52,157 bases of DNA from Plasmopara viticola (lineage: Eukaryota; Oomycota; Peronosporomycetes; Peronosporales; Peronosporaceae). Numbering within the stretch: the first letter of the stretch is position 1; every line of letters starts with the position of its first letter. The stretch spans positions 1 through 52,157 of the forward strand of contig MBPM02000239.1 of NCBI GenBank assembly GCA_001695595.3, read 5' to 3'. Below are positions 23,519 to 35,906 of the stretch, one piece after another. A program made the position numbers and the translations under genes. The notes beneath the pieces are model-generated. The model had not been told where the DNA came from, searched no databases, and worked only from the letters and a program-made list of their open reading frames with translations.

Positions 23519-25208
23519 ACGTCTACAATGATAGAAAGGACGTATCTAATGCCGTGTATCTTCACAGCACTTCACGAGAGCGAATATACGCTTGTTATGG
23601 TTCTTATTCTTCTGCACACGTCTAGAAAGATAGATAGGACGTTTCTATGGCCATATATCATCTCAGCACTTCTCGACAGCCAATATACGCTCTTTTGTGA
23701 CGCGGAAGCGTCTATGCACGTCTTCAATGATAGAAAGGACGTATCTACGGCCGTATACCTTCACAGCACTTCACGAGAGCGAACATACGCTTTGTTGTTG
23801 CTCTATTGCGTCTGTGCACGTCTAAAATGATAGAAAGAACGTATCATTGGCCGTTTATCATCTCAGCACTTCACAAGAGCGACTATACGCTTAGTTGTGA
23901 CCCTGTTGCGTCTATGCACGTCTTTAATGATAGAAAAGACGTATCTATGGCCGTATATCATCTCAACACTTCACAAGAGCGAATATACGCTTGTTGTGGC
24001 TCTAATTCGTCTGTGCACGTTTAAAATTATAGAAATGACGTATCTATGGGTGTATATCATCTCAGCACTTCACAAGACCGACTATACCGTTAGTTTTGTT
24101 CCTAATGCGTCTGCGCACTTCTAGAATGATAGAAAGGATGTATTTATGGCCGCATATCTTCACAGCACTTCACGAGAGCGAATATACGATTGTTCTGGCT
24201 GTAATTCGTCTGCACACGTTGAGAAAGAGAAAAAGGACGTGTCTATGGCCGTATAGCTTCATAGCACTTTTCGAGAGCGAAAATACGCTTAGTTGTGACC
24301 CAGTTACGTCTGTGCGCGTCTACAATGATAGAAAAGACGTTTTTACGGCCGTATAGCTTCGCAGCATTTCTCGAGAGCGAATATACGCTTAGTTGTGACC
24401 CGGTTGCGTCTGTCCACGTCTTCAATAATAGAAAGGACGTATCTATGGCCGTATGTCATATCAGCACTTCACAAGAGCTACTATACGCTTAGTTGTGACC
24501 CGTTTGCGTCTGTGCACGTCTACAATGATGGAGAGGACGTATCTATGGTCGCATTTCTTCCCAGAACTTCACGAGACCGAATATACGCTTTGTTGTTGCT
24601 TTATTGCGTCTGCGCACGTCTAGAAAGAAAGAAAGGACGTATCTATGGCCGTATATCTTCGCAACACTTCACGAGAGCGAATATTTGCTTGTTGTGGCTC
24701 TAATTCGTCTTCACAAGTCTAGAAAGATAGAAAGAACGTATCTATGACCGTAAATCATCTCAGCACTTCACCAGAGCGACAGCTTAGTTGTGACCCTGTT
24801 GCGTCTGCGCACTTCTAGAATGATAGAAATGACGTATCTATGGCCGTATATCTTCACAGCACTTTACGAGAACGAATATACGCTTCTTGTGGCTCTAAGT
24901 CGTCTGCACACGTCTAGTAAGATGGAAATAACGTATCTATGGCCGTATATCTTCGCAGCGCTTCACAAGAGCGAATATACGCTTCTTGCGGCTCTTTTGC
25001 GTCTGCGCACGTCAAGAACGAAATAAAGGACGTGTCTATGGCCGTATAGCTTCATAGCACTTTTCGAGAGCGAAAATACGCTTAGTTGTGACCCAGTTAC
25101 GTCTGTGCGCGTCTACAATGATAGAAAAGACGTTTTTACGGCCGTATAGCTCCGCAGCATTTCTCGAGAGCGAATATACGCTTAGTTGTGACCCGGTTGC
25201 GTCTGTGC
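23519..25208 (+). repeat. 17-monomer (1690-bp) higher-order unit R1
   Basis: From gtctacaatgatagaaagga at about 23519 the sequence recurs 1690 bp downstream almost without change. The unit consists of a three-monomer segment X (23519-23818, with gttatggttcttattcttct and gtgacgcggaagcgtctatg) followed by a 14-monomer core. The core starts at the marker cgtatcattggccgtttatc (23840) and contains gatgtatttatggccgcata and cgtttttacggccgtatagc. Confidence 0.93.
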
Positions 25209-26921
25209 ACGTCTACAATGATAGAAAGGACGTATCTAATGCCGTATATCTTCACAGCACTTCACGAGAGCGAATATACGCTTGTTATGGTTCTTATTCT
25301 TCTGCACACGTCTAGAAAGATAGATAGGACGTTTCTATGGCCATATATCATCTCAGCACTTCTCGACAGCCAATATACGCTCTTTTGTGACGCGGAAGCG
25401 TCTATGCACGTCTTCAATGATAGAAAGGACGTATCTACGGCCGTATACCTTCACAGCACTTCACGAGAGCGAACATACGCTTTGTTGTTGCTCTATTGCG
25501 TCTGTGCACGTCTAAAATGATAGAAAGAACGTATCATTGGCCGTTTATCATCTCAGCACTTCACAAGAGCGACTATACGCTTAGTTGTGACCCTGTTGCG
25601 TCTATGCACGTCTTTAATGATAGAAAAGACGTATCTATGGCCGTATATCATCTCAACACTTCACAAGAGCGAATATACGCTTGTTGTGGCTCTAATTCGT
25701 CTGTGCACGTTTAAAATTATAGAAATGACGTATCTATGGGTGTATATCATCTCAGCACTTCACAAGACCGACTATACCGTTAGTTTTGTTCCTAATGCGT
25801 CTGCGCACTTCTAGAATGATAGAAAGGATGTATTTATGGCCGCATATCTTCACAGCACTTCACGAGAGCGAATATACGATTGTTCTGGCTGTAATTCGTC
25901 TGCACACGTTGAGAAAGAAAAAAAGGACGTGTCTATGGCCGTATAGCTTCATAGCACTTTTCGAGAGCGAAAATACGCTTAGTTGTGACCCAGTTACGTC
26001 TGTGCGCGTCTACAATGATAGAAAAGACGTTTTTACGGCCGTATAGCTTCGCAGCATTTCTCGAGAGCGAATATACGCTTAGTTGTGACCCGGTTGCGTC
26101 TGTCCACGTCTTCAATAATAGAAAGGACGTATCTATGGCCGTATGTCATATCAGCACTTCACAAGAGCTACTATACGCTTAGTTGTGACCCGTTTGCGTC
26201 TGTGCACGTCTACAATGATGGAGAGGACGTATCTATGGTCGCATTCCTTCCCAGAACTTCACGAGACCGAATATACGCTTTGTTGTTGCTTTATTGCGTC
26301 TGCGCACGTCTAGAAAGAAAGAAAGGACGTATCTATGGCCGTATATCTTCGCAACACTTCACGAGAGCGAATATTTGCTTGTTGTGGCTCTTATTCGTCT
26401 TCACAAGTCTAGAAAGATAAAAAGAACGTATCTATGACCGTAAATCATCTCAGCACTTCACCAGAGCGACAGCTTAGTTGTGACCCTGTTGCGTCTGCGC
26501 ACTTCTAGAATGATAGAAATGACGTATCTATGGCCGTATATCTTCACAGCACTTTACGAGAACGAATATACGCTTCTTGTGGCTCTAAGTCGTCTGCACA
26601 CGTCTAGAAAGATGGAAATAACGTATCTATGGCCGTATATCTTCACAGCGCTTCACAAGAGCGAATTTACGCTTCTTGCGGCTCTTTTGCGTCTGCGCAC
26701 GTCGAGACCGAAATAAAGGACGTGTCTATGGCCGTATAGCTTCATAGCACTTTTCGAGAGCGAAAATACGCTTAGTTGTGACCCAGTTACGTCTGTGCGC
26801 GTCTACAATGATAGAAAAGACGTTTTTACGGCCGTATAGCTTCGCAGCATTTCTCGAGAGTGAATTTACGCTTAGTTGTGACCCGGTTGCGTCTGTGCAC
26901 GTCTAAAATGATAGAAAGAAC
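25209..26921 (+). repeat. 17-monomer higher-order unit R2
   Basis: Copy of R1 at an offset of 1690 bp, including segment X (25209-25508) and the core marker at 25531. It differs from R1 by scattered single bases, for example gtgcacgtctac for gcgcacgtctac at its start and gaaagaaaaaaagga for gaaagagaaaaagga near 25915. Confidence 0.93.
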
Positions 26922-28313
26922 GTATCATTGGCCGTTTATCATCTCAGCACTTCACAAGAGCGACTATACGCTTAGTTGTGACCCTGTTGCGTCTATGCAC
27001 GTCTTTAATGATAGAAAAGACGTATCTATGGCCGTATATCATCTCAACACTTCACAAGAGCGAATATACGCTTGTTGTGGCTCTAATTCGTCTGTGCACG
27101 TTTAAAATTATAGAAATGACGTATCTATGGGTGTATATCATCTCAGCACTTCACAAGACCGACTATACCGTTAGTTTTGATCCTAATGCGTCTGCGCACT
27201 TCTAGAATGATAGAAAGGATGTATTTATGGCCGCATATCTTCACAGCACTTCACGAGAGCGAATATACGATTGTTCTGGCTGTAATTCGTCTGCACACGT
27301 TGAAAAAGAGAAAAAAGGACGTGTCTATGGCCGTAAAGCTTCATAGCACTTTTCGAGAGCGAAAATACGCTTAGTTGTGACCCAGTTACGTCTGTGCGCG
27401 TCTACAATGATAGAAAAGACGTTTTTACGGCCGTATAGCTTCGCAGCATTTCTCGAGAGCGAATATACGCTTAGTTGTGACCCGGTTGCGTCTGTCCACG
27501 TCTTTAATGATAGAAAGGACGTATCTATGGCCGTATGTCATATCAGCACTTCACAAGAGCTACTATACGCTTAGTTGTGACCCGTTTGCGTCTGTGCACG
27601 TCTACAATGATGGAGAGGACGTATCTATGGTCGCATTTCTTCCCAGAACTTCACGAGACCGAATATACGCTTTGTTGTTGCTTTATTGCGTCTGCGCACG
27701 TCTAGAAAGAAAGAAAGGACGTATCTATGGCCGTATATCTTCGCAACACTTCACGAGAGCGAATATTTGCTTGTTGTGGCTCTAATTCGTCTTCACAAGT
27801 CTAGAAAGATAGAAAGAACGTATCTATGACCGTAAATCATCTCAGCACTTCACCAGAGCGACAGCTTAGTTGTGACCCTGTTGCGTCTGCGCACTTCTAG
27901 AATGATAGAAATGACGTATCTATGGCCGTATATCTTCACAGCACTTTACGAGAACGAATATACGCTTCTTGTGGCTCTAAGTCGTCTGCACACGTCTAGT
28001 AAGATGGAAATAACGTATCTATGGCCGTATATCTTCGCAGCGCTTCACAAGAGCGAATATACGCTTCTTGCGGCTCTTTTGCGTCTGCGCACGTCAAGAA
28101 CGAAATAAAGGACGTGTCTATGGCCGTATAGCTTCATAGCACTTTTCGAGAGCGAAAATACGCTTAGTTGTGACCCAGTTACGTCTGTGCGCGTCTACAA
28201 TGATAGAAAAGACGTTTTTACGGCCGTATAGCTCCGCAGCATTTCTCGAGAGCGAATATACGCTTAGTTGTGACCCGGTTGCGTCTGTGCACGTCTAAAA
28301 TGATAGAAAGAAC
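26922..28313 (+). repeat. 14-monomer (1392-bp) higher-order unit R3
   Basis: The marker gtatcattgg at 26922 lies 1391 bp after the one in R2. The three X monomers are absent just before it: gtgacccggttgcgtctgtg passes directly into the core. The remaining 14 monomers match R2 very closely. Confidence 0.93.
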
Positions 28314-29680
28314 GTATCATTGGCCGTTTATCATCTCAGCACTTCACAAGAGCGACTATACGCTTAGTTGTGACCCTGTTGCGTCTATGCACGTCTTCAA
28401 TGATAGAAAAGACGTATCTATGGCCGTATATCATCTCAACACTTCACAAGAGCGAATATACGCTTGTTGTGGCTCTAATTCGTCTGTGCACGTTTAAAAT
28501 TATAGAAATGACGTATCTATGGGTGTATATCATCTCAGCACTTCACAAGACCGACTATACCGTTAGTTTTGATCCTAATGCGTCTGCGCACTTCTAGAAT
28601 GATAGAAAGGATGTATTTATGGCCGCATATCTTCACAGCACTTCACGAGAGCGAATATACGATTGTTCTGGCTGTAATTCGTCTGCACACGTTGAGAAAG
28701 AGAAAAAAGGACGTGTCTATGGCCGTATAGCTTCATAGCACTTTTCGAGAGCGAAAATACGCTTAGTTGTGACCCAGTTACGTCTGTGCGCGTCTACAAT
28801 GATAGAAAAGACGTTTTTACGGCCGTATAGCTTCGCAGCATTTCTCGAGCGCGAATATACGCTTAGTTGTGACCCGGTTGCGTCTGTCCACGTCTTTAAT
28901 GATAGAAAGGACGTATCTATGGCCGTATGTCATATCAGCACTTCACAAGAGCTAATATACGCTTAGTTGTGACCCGTTTGCGTCTGTGCACGTCTACAAT
29001 GATGGAGAGGACGTATCTATGGTCGCATTTCTTCCTAGAACTTCACGAGACCGAATATACGCTTTGTTGTTGCTTTATTGCGTCTGCGCACGTCTAGAAA
29101 GAAAGAAAGGACGTATCTATGGCCGTATATCTTCGCAACACTTCACGAGAGCGAATATTTGCTTGTTGTGGCTCTAATTCGTCTTCACAAGTCTAGAAAG
29201 ATAGAAAGAACGTATCTATGACCGTAAATCATCTCAGCACTTCACCAGAGCGACAGCTTAGTTGTGACCCTGTTGCGTCTGCGCACTTCCAGAATGATAG
29301 AAATGACGTATCTATGGCCGTATATCTTCACAGCACTTTACGAGAACGAATATACGCTTCTTGTGGCTCTAAGTCGTCTGCACACGTCTAGTAAGATGGA
29401 AATAACGTATCTATGGCCGTATATCTTCGCAGCGCTTCACAAGAGCGAATATACGCTTCTTGCGGCTCTTTTGCGTCTGCGCACGTCAAGAACGAAATAA
29501 AGGACGTGTCTATGGCCGTATAGCTTCATAGCACTTTTCGAGAGCGAAAATACGCTTAGTTGTGACCCAGTTACGTCTGTGCGCGTCTACAATGATAGAA
29601 AAGACGTTTTTACGGCCGTATAGCTTCGCAGCATTTCTCGAGAGCAAATATACGCTTAGTTGTGACCCGGTTGCCTCTGT
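28314..29680 (+). repeat. 14-monomer higher-order unit R4
   Basis: Fourth copy of the core, at a 1392-bp offset from R3, again without X. Small changes include cttctcgagcgcgaatat for ctcgagagcgaatat near 28845. At about 29662-29680 the copy jumps to a mid-core position. Confidence 0.92.
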
Positions 29681-30440
29681 TCACGTCTTATATGATAGAA
29701 AGGACGTATCTATGGCCGTATGTCATATCAGCACTTCACAAGAGCTAATATACGCTTAGTTGTGACCCGTTTGCGTCTGTGCACGTCTACAAATGTGGAG
29801 AGGACGTATCTATGGTCGCATTTCTTCACAGAACTTCACGAGACCGAATATACGCTTTGTTGTTGCTTTATTGCGTCTGCGCACGTCTAGAAAGAAAGAA
29901 AGGATGTATCTATGGCCGTATATCATCGCAGCACTTCACGAGAGCGAATATTTGCTTGTTGTGGCTCTTATTCGTCTTCACAAGTCTAGAAAGATAGAAA
30001 GAACGTATCTATGACCGTAAATCATCTCAGCACTTCACCAGAGCGACTGCTTAGTTGTGACCCTGTTGCGTCTTCGCACTTCTATATTGATAGAAAATGA
30101 CGTATCTATGGCCGTATATCTTCACAGCACTTTACGAGAACGAATATACGCTTCTTGTGGCTCTAAGTCGTCTGCACACGTCTAGAAAGATGGAAATAAC
30201 GTATCTATGGCCGTATATCTTCACAGCGCTTCACAAGAGCGAATATACGCTTCTTGCGCCTCTATTGCGTCTGCGCACGTCGAGAACGAAAGAAAGGATG
30301 TATCTACGGCCGTATAGCTTCGCAGCACTTCTCGAGAGCGAATATATGTTTAGTTGTGACCCGGTTGCGTCTGTACACGTCTACATTGATAGAAAGGACG
30401 TATCTATGACCATATCATCTCAGCACTTCACATGAGCGAC
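29681..30440 (+). repeat. Partial higher-order unit R5 (right margin)
   Basis: The sequence resumes in mid-core at an offset of 793 bp from R4, so about six monomers (599 bp) of the core are missing. It carries more private changes (tacaaatgtggagaggacgt near 29790, cttctatattgatag near 30079) than R1-R4 do, and fades out near 30440. Confidence 0.85.
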
Positions 30441-31610
30441 TATACGCTTACTTTTGACCCTTTTGCGTCTGTGCATTTCTAGAATGATAGAAATGACGTA
30501 TGTAAGGCCGCATATCTTCACAGCGCTTTACGAGAGCGAATATTCGCTCAGTTGTGGCTCTATTGTGTCTGCGCACGTCTAGAATAATAGAAAGGTCGTA
30601 TCTATGGCCGTACATCATCTCTGCACTTCACAAGAGCGACCATACGCTTGGTTGTGGCTCTATTGCGTCTGCACACCTCTAGAAAGATTGAAAGGACGTA
30701 TATATGGCCGTATATCTTCACAGCACTTCTCGAGAGCGAACATACGCTTTGTTGTTGCTCTATTGCGTCTGTCCACGTCTGCAATGATAGAAAGGACGTA
30801 TCTATGGCCGTATATCGTCTCAGCACTTCACGAGAGCGACTATAAGCTTAATTGTGACCCGTTTGCGTCTGTGCACGTCTACAATGAAGGAATTGACGTA
30901 TCTTTGGTCGCATATCTTCACAGCACTTCACGAGACCGTATATACGCTTTGTTGTTGCTCATTGCGTCTGCGCACATCGAGAATGATAGAAAGGACATAT
31001 CTATAGCCGTATATCTTCGCAGTACTTCACGAGATCAAAAATACGCTTGTTGTGGCGCTATTTGTCTTCACACGTATAGAAAGATAAAAAGGACGAATCT
31101 ATGGCCGTATATCTTCATAGCACTTCTCCAGAGCAAATATACGCTAAGTTTTGACCCTATTGCGTCTGTGCACGTCTACAATCAAAAGAATATGGCCGTA
31201 TATCTTCACAGCACTTCTCGAGAGCGAATATACGCTTAGTTGTGGCTTTAATTCGCCTGCGGACGTCTACAAAGATAGAAAGGACGTATCTATGGCCGTA
31301 TATCATCTCAGCACTTCACAAGAGCGACTATACGCTTAGTAATGACCCTATTGCGTCTGCGCACTTCTAGAATGATAGAAATCACGTATCTATGGCCGTA
31401 TATCTTCACAGCACTTCACGAGAGTGAGAAAACGCTTGTTGTGGCTCTAATTCGTCTGCCCACGTCTAGAAAGATAGAAAGGACGTATCAATGGCCGTAT
31501 ATCTTACCAGTGCTTCACGAGAGCGAATGTATGCTTGTTGTGGCTCTAATGCGTCTGCGCACTTCTAGAATGATAGAAAGGACGTATCTATGGCCGTATA
31601 TCTTCGCAGC
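30441..31610 (+). repeat. Monomeric satellite with a short disrupted monomer
   Basis: About 12 monomers related to the R units but not in a fixed order. One is disrupted at about 31180-31200, where ctacaatcaaaagaatatgg lacks the gatagaaaggacgtatc segment. The longest continuous open frame in the window (30604-31239) lies here. It is simply a chance lack of stops across six monomers and carries the same repeated peptide phases seen elsewhere. Confidence 0.8.
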
Positions 31611-32010
31611 ACTTCACGAGAGCGAATATACGCTTTGTTGTTGCTTTATTGCGTCTTCGCACGTCTAGAAAGATAGAAAGGACGTATGTATGGCCGTGTA
31701 TCTTCACAGCACTTCACGAAGCAAATATACGCTTAGCGGTGGTTCTATTGCGTCTGCACACGTCTAGAAGATAGAATGGACGTATGTATGGCCATTTATC
31801 TTCACAGAACTTCACGAGAGCGAATATACGCTTTGTTGTTGCTTTATTGCGTCTTCGCACGTCTAGACTGATAGAAAGGACGTATGTATGGCCGTGTATC
31901 TTCACAGCACTTCACGAAGCAAATATACGCTTAGTGGTGGTTCTATTGCGTCTTCGCACGTCTAGAATAATAGAAAGGACGTCTGTATGGCCGTATATCT
32001 TCACAGCACT
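31611..32010 (+). repeat. ~198-bp dimer, two copies
   Basis: gcgtcttcgcacgtctaga occurs at 31651 and 31849 with matching surroundings (gtatggccgtgtatcttcac, cttcacgaagcaaatatacg, cttagcggtggttctattgc / cttagtggtggttctattgc). Both copies share the shortened cacgaagcaaat word, which lacks the gag of the usual cacgagagcgaat. Confidence 0.85.
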
Positions 32011-32880
32011 TCACGAGAGCGAATATTGGCTTCTTGTGGTCTAACTCGTCTGCACACGTCTAGAAAGACAAAATAGACGTATCTATGGCCGTATATCTTC
32101 ACAGCTCTTCACGAGAGCGAATATACGCTTGTTGTTGCTCTACTGCGTCTGCGAACGTCTAGAATGATAGAATGATAGAAAGGACGTATTTTTGGCCGTA
32201 TATCTTCACAGCACTTCCAAGAGCGACTATACGCATAGTTTTGACCCTGTTGCGTCTGCGCACTTCTAGAATGATAGAAAGCACGTATTTACGGCCGTAT
32301 ATCTTAACAGCACTTCACAAGAGCGAATATACGCTTTGTTCTGACCCTTTTGCGTCTGCGCACTTCTAGAATGATAGAAAGAACTTATCTATGGCCGTAT
32401 ATCTTCACAGCACTTCACGAGAGCGAATATACGCTTGTTGTGGCTCTAATTCGTCTGTGCACGTCTAGAGAGATAGAAAGGACGTATCTATGGCCGTATA
32501 TCTTCACCGTGCTTCACAAGAGCGAATATACGCTTTGTTGTGGCTTTATTGCGTCTGCGCACATCTAGAAAGATAGAAAGGAAGTATCTAAGGCTGTATA
32601 TTTTTACAGCACTTCACACCCTATCGCGTCTGCGGACGTCGTGAAGGTAGAAATGAATTATCAAAGGCCGTATATCTTCACATCACTTCACACGAGCGAA
32701 TATACGCTTTTTGTTGCTCTATTGCGTCTACGTATGTCTAGAATGATAGAAATGACGTATCTATGGCCGTATATCATCTCAGCACTTCACAAGAGCAATA
32801 ATACGCTTAGTTGTCCATTCATTGCGTCTGCACACGTCTAGAATGGTAGAAAAGACGTATCTATGGCCGTTCATCATCCC
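32011..32880 (+). repeat. Monomers bridging blocks C and D
   Basis: About nine monomers, including a duplicated aatgatag at 32162-32177 and the right member of the dispersed duplicate. Near 32805 the monomer type changes from agttgtggctctattgcgtc to gttgtgcatctattgcgtct, which dominates the rest of the window. Confidence 0.78.
32557..32740 (+). repeat. Dispersed duplicate, right member with 25-bp deletion
   Basis: Copy of 23217-23410. At 32618 cagcacttcac joins directly to accctatcgcg. The left member has about 25 additional bases (aagagcgactatacgctttg and a few more) at this point. An ac dinucleotide present on both sides of the missing piece is compatible with a small slippage deletion. 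Confidence 0.8.
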
Positions 32881-33280
32881 AGCACTTCAATAGAGCGGCA
32901 ATACGCTTAGTTGTGCATCTTTTGCGTCTGCACACGTCTAGAATGATAGAAAGAACATATCTATGGCCGTACATCATCTCACCACTTCACAAGAGCAACA
33001 TTACGCTTAGTTGTGCATCTATTGCGTCTGCACACGTCTAGGATGGTAGAAAAGACGTATCTATGGCTGTATATCATCTCAGCACTTCACAAAACCGAAT
33101 ATATCCTTAGTTGTGAATCTATTGCGTGAGCGCACGTCTAGAATGATAGAAAGGACGTATCTATTGCCGTATATCTCCACAGCACTTTCCAAGAGCAAGT
33201 ATTCGCTTTGTTGTTGCTATATTGCGTCTGCTCATGTCTAGAATGATAGAAAGGACGTATCGATGGCCGTACATCATCCC
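32881..33280 (+). repeat. 400-bp tetramer, copy 1
   Basis: Begins at agcacttcaatagagcggca. It contains the distinctive gtctaggatggtagaaaaga, atatatccttagttgtgaat and attgcgtgagcgcacgtcta words, each recurring exactly 400 bp downstream. Confidence 0.9.
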
Positions 33281-33680
33281 AGCACTTCAATAGAGCGGCA
33301 ATACGCTTAGTTGTGCATCTATTGCGTCTGCACACGTCTAGAATGATAGATAGAACATATCTATGGCCGTACATCATCTCACCACTTCACAAGAGCAACA
33401 ATACGCTTAGTTGTGCATCTATTGCGTCTGCACACGTCTAGGATGGTAGAAAAGACGTATCTATGGCTGTATATCATCTCAGCACTTCACAAAAGCGAAT
33501 ATATCCTTAGTTGTGAATCTATTGCGTGAGCGCACGTCTAGAATGATAGAAAGGACGTATCTATTGCCGTATATTCTCACAGCACTTTCCAAGAGCAAAT
33601 ATTCGCTTTGTTGTTGCTATATTGCGTCTGCGCATGTCTAGAATGATAGAAAGAACGTATCGATGGCCGTACATCATCCC
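33281..33680 (+). repeat. 400-bp tetramer, copy 2
   Basis: Second head-to-tail copy, starting with the same agcacttcaatagagcggca at 33281. It differs at scattered bases (aaaagcg for aaaaccg, gcaaatattcg for gcaagtattcg). After 33680 the series changes into the pentamer type. Confidence 0.9.
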
Positions 33681-33910
33681 AGCACTTCACAAGAGCAAAT
33701 ATACGCTTTGTGGTGCATCTATTGCGTCTGCACACGTCTAGAATGATAGATAGGACATATCTATGGCCGTAAACCATCTCAGCACTTCACAAGAGCAACG
33801 ATACGCTTAGTTGTGCATTTATTTCGTCTGCGAACGTCTAGAATGGTAGATAAGACATATCTATGGCCGTACATCATCCCAGCACTTCACAAGAGTGAAT
33901 ATACGCTTAG

Positions 33911-34407
33911 GTGTGCATCTATTGCATCTGTACACGTCTAGAATGGTACATAGGCCGTATCTATGGTCATATATTATCTCAGCACTTCACAAAAGCAAAT
34001 ATTCGCTTAGTTATGACTATTGCGTGTGCGCACGTCTATAATGATAGAAAGGACGTATCTATAGCCGTATACTTCACAGCACCTCCCAAGAGCAAATATT
34101 TACTTTGGTGTTGAGATATTGCGTCTACGCATGTCTAGAAGGAAAGAAAGAACGTATCAATGGCCGTACATCATTCCAGCACTTCACAGGAGCGACAATA
34201 CGCTTAGTTGTGCATCTATTGCGTCTGCACACGTCTAAAATGATAGATAGGACACATCTATGGCCGTACACCATCTCAGCACTTCACAAGAGCGACAATA
34301 CGCTTAGTAGTGCATCTATTGCGTCTGCGGACGTCTAGAATGGTAGATAAGACATATCTATGGCCGTACATCATCCCAGCACTTCTCAAGAGCGACTATA
34401 CGCTTAG
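33911..34407 (+). repeat. ~500-bp pentamer, copy 1
   Basis: The unit is defined from gtgtgcatctattgcatctg. The five monomers carry in order the marks atggtacataggccgtatct, gtctataatgatagaaagga, gtctagaaggaaagaaagaa (aggatag in later copies), gtctaaaatgatagatagga and atggtagataagacatatct. Copy 1 is the most divergent at its left (ttatgactattgcgtgtgcg near 34011) and is 497 bp long. Confidence 0.9.
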
Positions 34408-34906
34408 GTGTGCATCTATTGCATCTGTACACGTCTAGAATGGTACATAGGCCGTATCTATGGTCATATATTATCTCAGCACTTCACAAAAGCGAATATT
34501 CGCTTAGTTGTGAACCTATTGTGTGTGCGCACGTCTATAATGATAGAAAGGACGTATCTATAGCCGTATACGTCACAGCACCTCCCAAGACCAAATATTC
34601 ACTTTGGCGGTGAGATATTGCGTCTACGCATGTCTAGAAGGATAGAAAGAACGTATCTATGGCCGTACATCATTCCAGCACTTCACAGGAGCGACAATAC
34701 GCTTAGTTGTGCATCTATTGCGTCTGCACACGTCTAAAATGATAGATAGGACACATCTATGGCCGTACACCATCTCAGCACTTCACAAGAGCGACAATAC
34801 GCTTAGTAGTGCATCTATTGCGTCTGCGGACGTCTAGAATGGTAGATAAGACATATCTATGGCCGTACATCATCCCAGCACTTCTCAAGAGCGACTATAC
34901 GCTTAG
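34408..34906 (+). repeat. ~500-bp pentamer, copy 2 (499 bp)
   Basis: Nearly identical to copy 3, including gtctaaaatgatagatagga and cgcttagtagtgcatctatt, which the later copies have as gtctagaatg and cttagttgtgcat. Copies 2 and 3 therefore form a pair. Confidence 0.93.
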
Positions 34907-35405
34907 GTGTGCATCTATTGCATCTGTACACGTCTAGAATGGTACATAGGCCGTATCTATGGTCATATATTATCTCAGCACTTCACAAAAGCGAATATTC
35001 GCTTAGTTGTGAACCTATTGTGTGTGCGCACGTCTATAATGATAGAAAGGACGTATCTATAGCCGTATACGTCACAGCACCTCCCAAGACCAAATATTCA
35101 CTTTGGCGGTGAGATATTGCGTCTACGCATGTCTAGAAGGATAGAAAGAACGTATCTATGGCCGTACATCATTCCAGCACTTCACAGGAGCGACAATACG
35201 CTTAGTTGTGCATCTATTGCGTCTGCACACGTCTAGAATGATAGATAGGACATATCTATGGCCTTACACCATCTCAGCACTTCACAAGAGCGACAATACG
35301 CTTAGTTGTGCATTTATTTCGTCTGCGGACGTCTAGAATGGTAGATAAGACATATCTATGGCCGTCCATCATCCCAGCCCTTCTCAAGAGCGACTATACG
35401 CTTAG
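34907..35405 (+). repeat. ~500-bp pentamer, copy 3 (499 bp)
   Basis: Shares its left part with copy 2. From about 35220 it changes to the gtctagaatgatagatagga form of the later copies and has ggccttacacc in place of ggccgtacacc. It looks like a recombinant between the two types. Confidence 0.92.
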
Positions 35406-35906
35406 GTGTGCATCTATTGCATCTGTACACGTCTAGAATGGTACATAGGCCGTATCTATGGTCATATATATTTTCTCAGCACTTCACAAAAGCGAATATT
35501 CGCTTAGTTTTTAACCTATTGTGTGTGCGCACGTCTATAATGATAGAAAGGACGTATCTATAGCCGTATACGTCACAGCACCTCCCAAGACCAAATATTC
35601 ACTTTGGCGTTGAGATATTGCGTCTACGCATGTCTAGAAGGATAGAAAGAACGTATCTATGGCCGTACATCATTCCAGCACTTCACAGGAGCGACAATAC
35701 GCTTAGTTGTGCATCTATTGCGTCTGCACACGTCTAGAATGATAGATAGGACATATCTATGGCCGTACACCATCTCAGCACTTCACAAAAGCGACAATAC
35801 GCTTAGTTGTGCATCTATTTCGTCTGCGGACGTCTAGAATGGTAGATAAGACATATCCATGGCCGTCCATCATCCCAGCACTTCTCAAGAGCGACTATAC
35901 GCTTAG
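35406..35906 (+). repeat. ~500-bp pentamer, copy 4 (501 bp)
   Basis: Carries a 2-bp expansion, gtcatatatattttctcagc near 35461, and cttagtttttaacctattgt. Both are shared with copies 6 and 7 but not with 1, 2, 3, 5 and 8. Confidence 0.93.

Noticed and set aside
30604..31239. Longest open frame in the window, 211 codons on the plus strand
   Set aside because: It spans about six satellite monomers and is open only because several stops in the tctagaatgatag core are mutated by chance. Its peptide is a rotation of the same phases found at every other position, with no recognisable domain, signal or start context.
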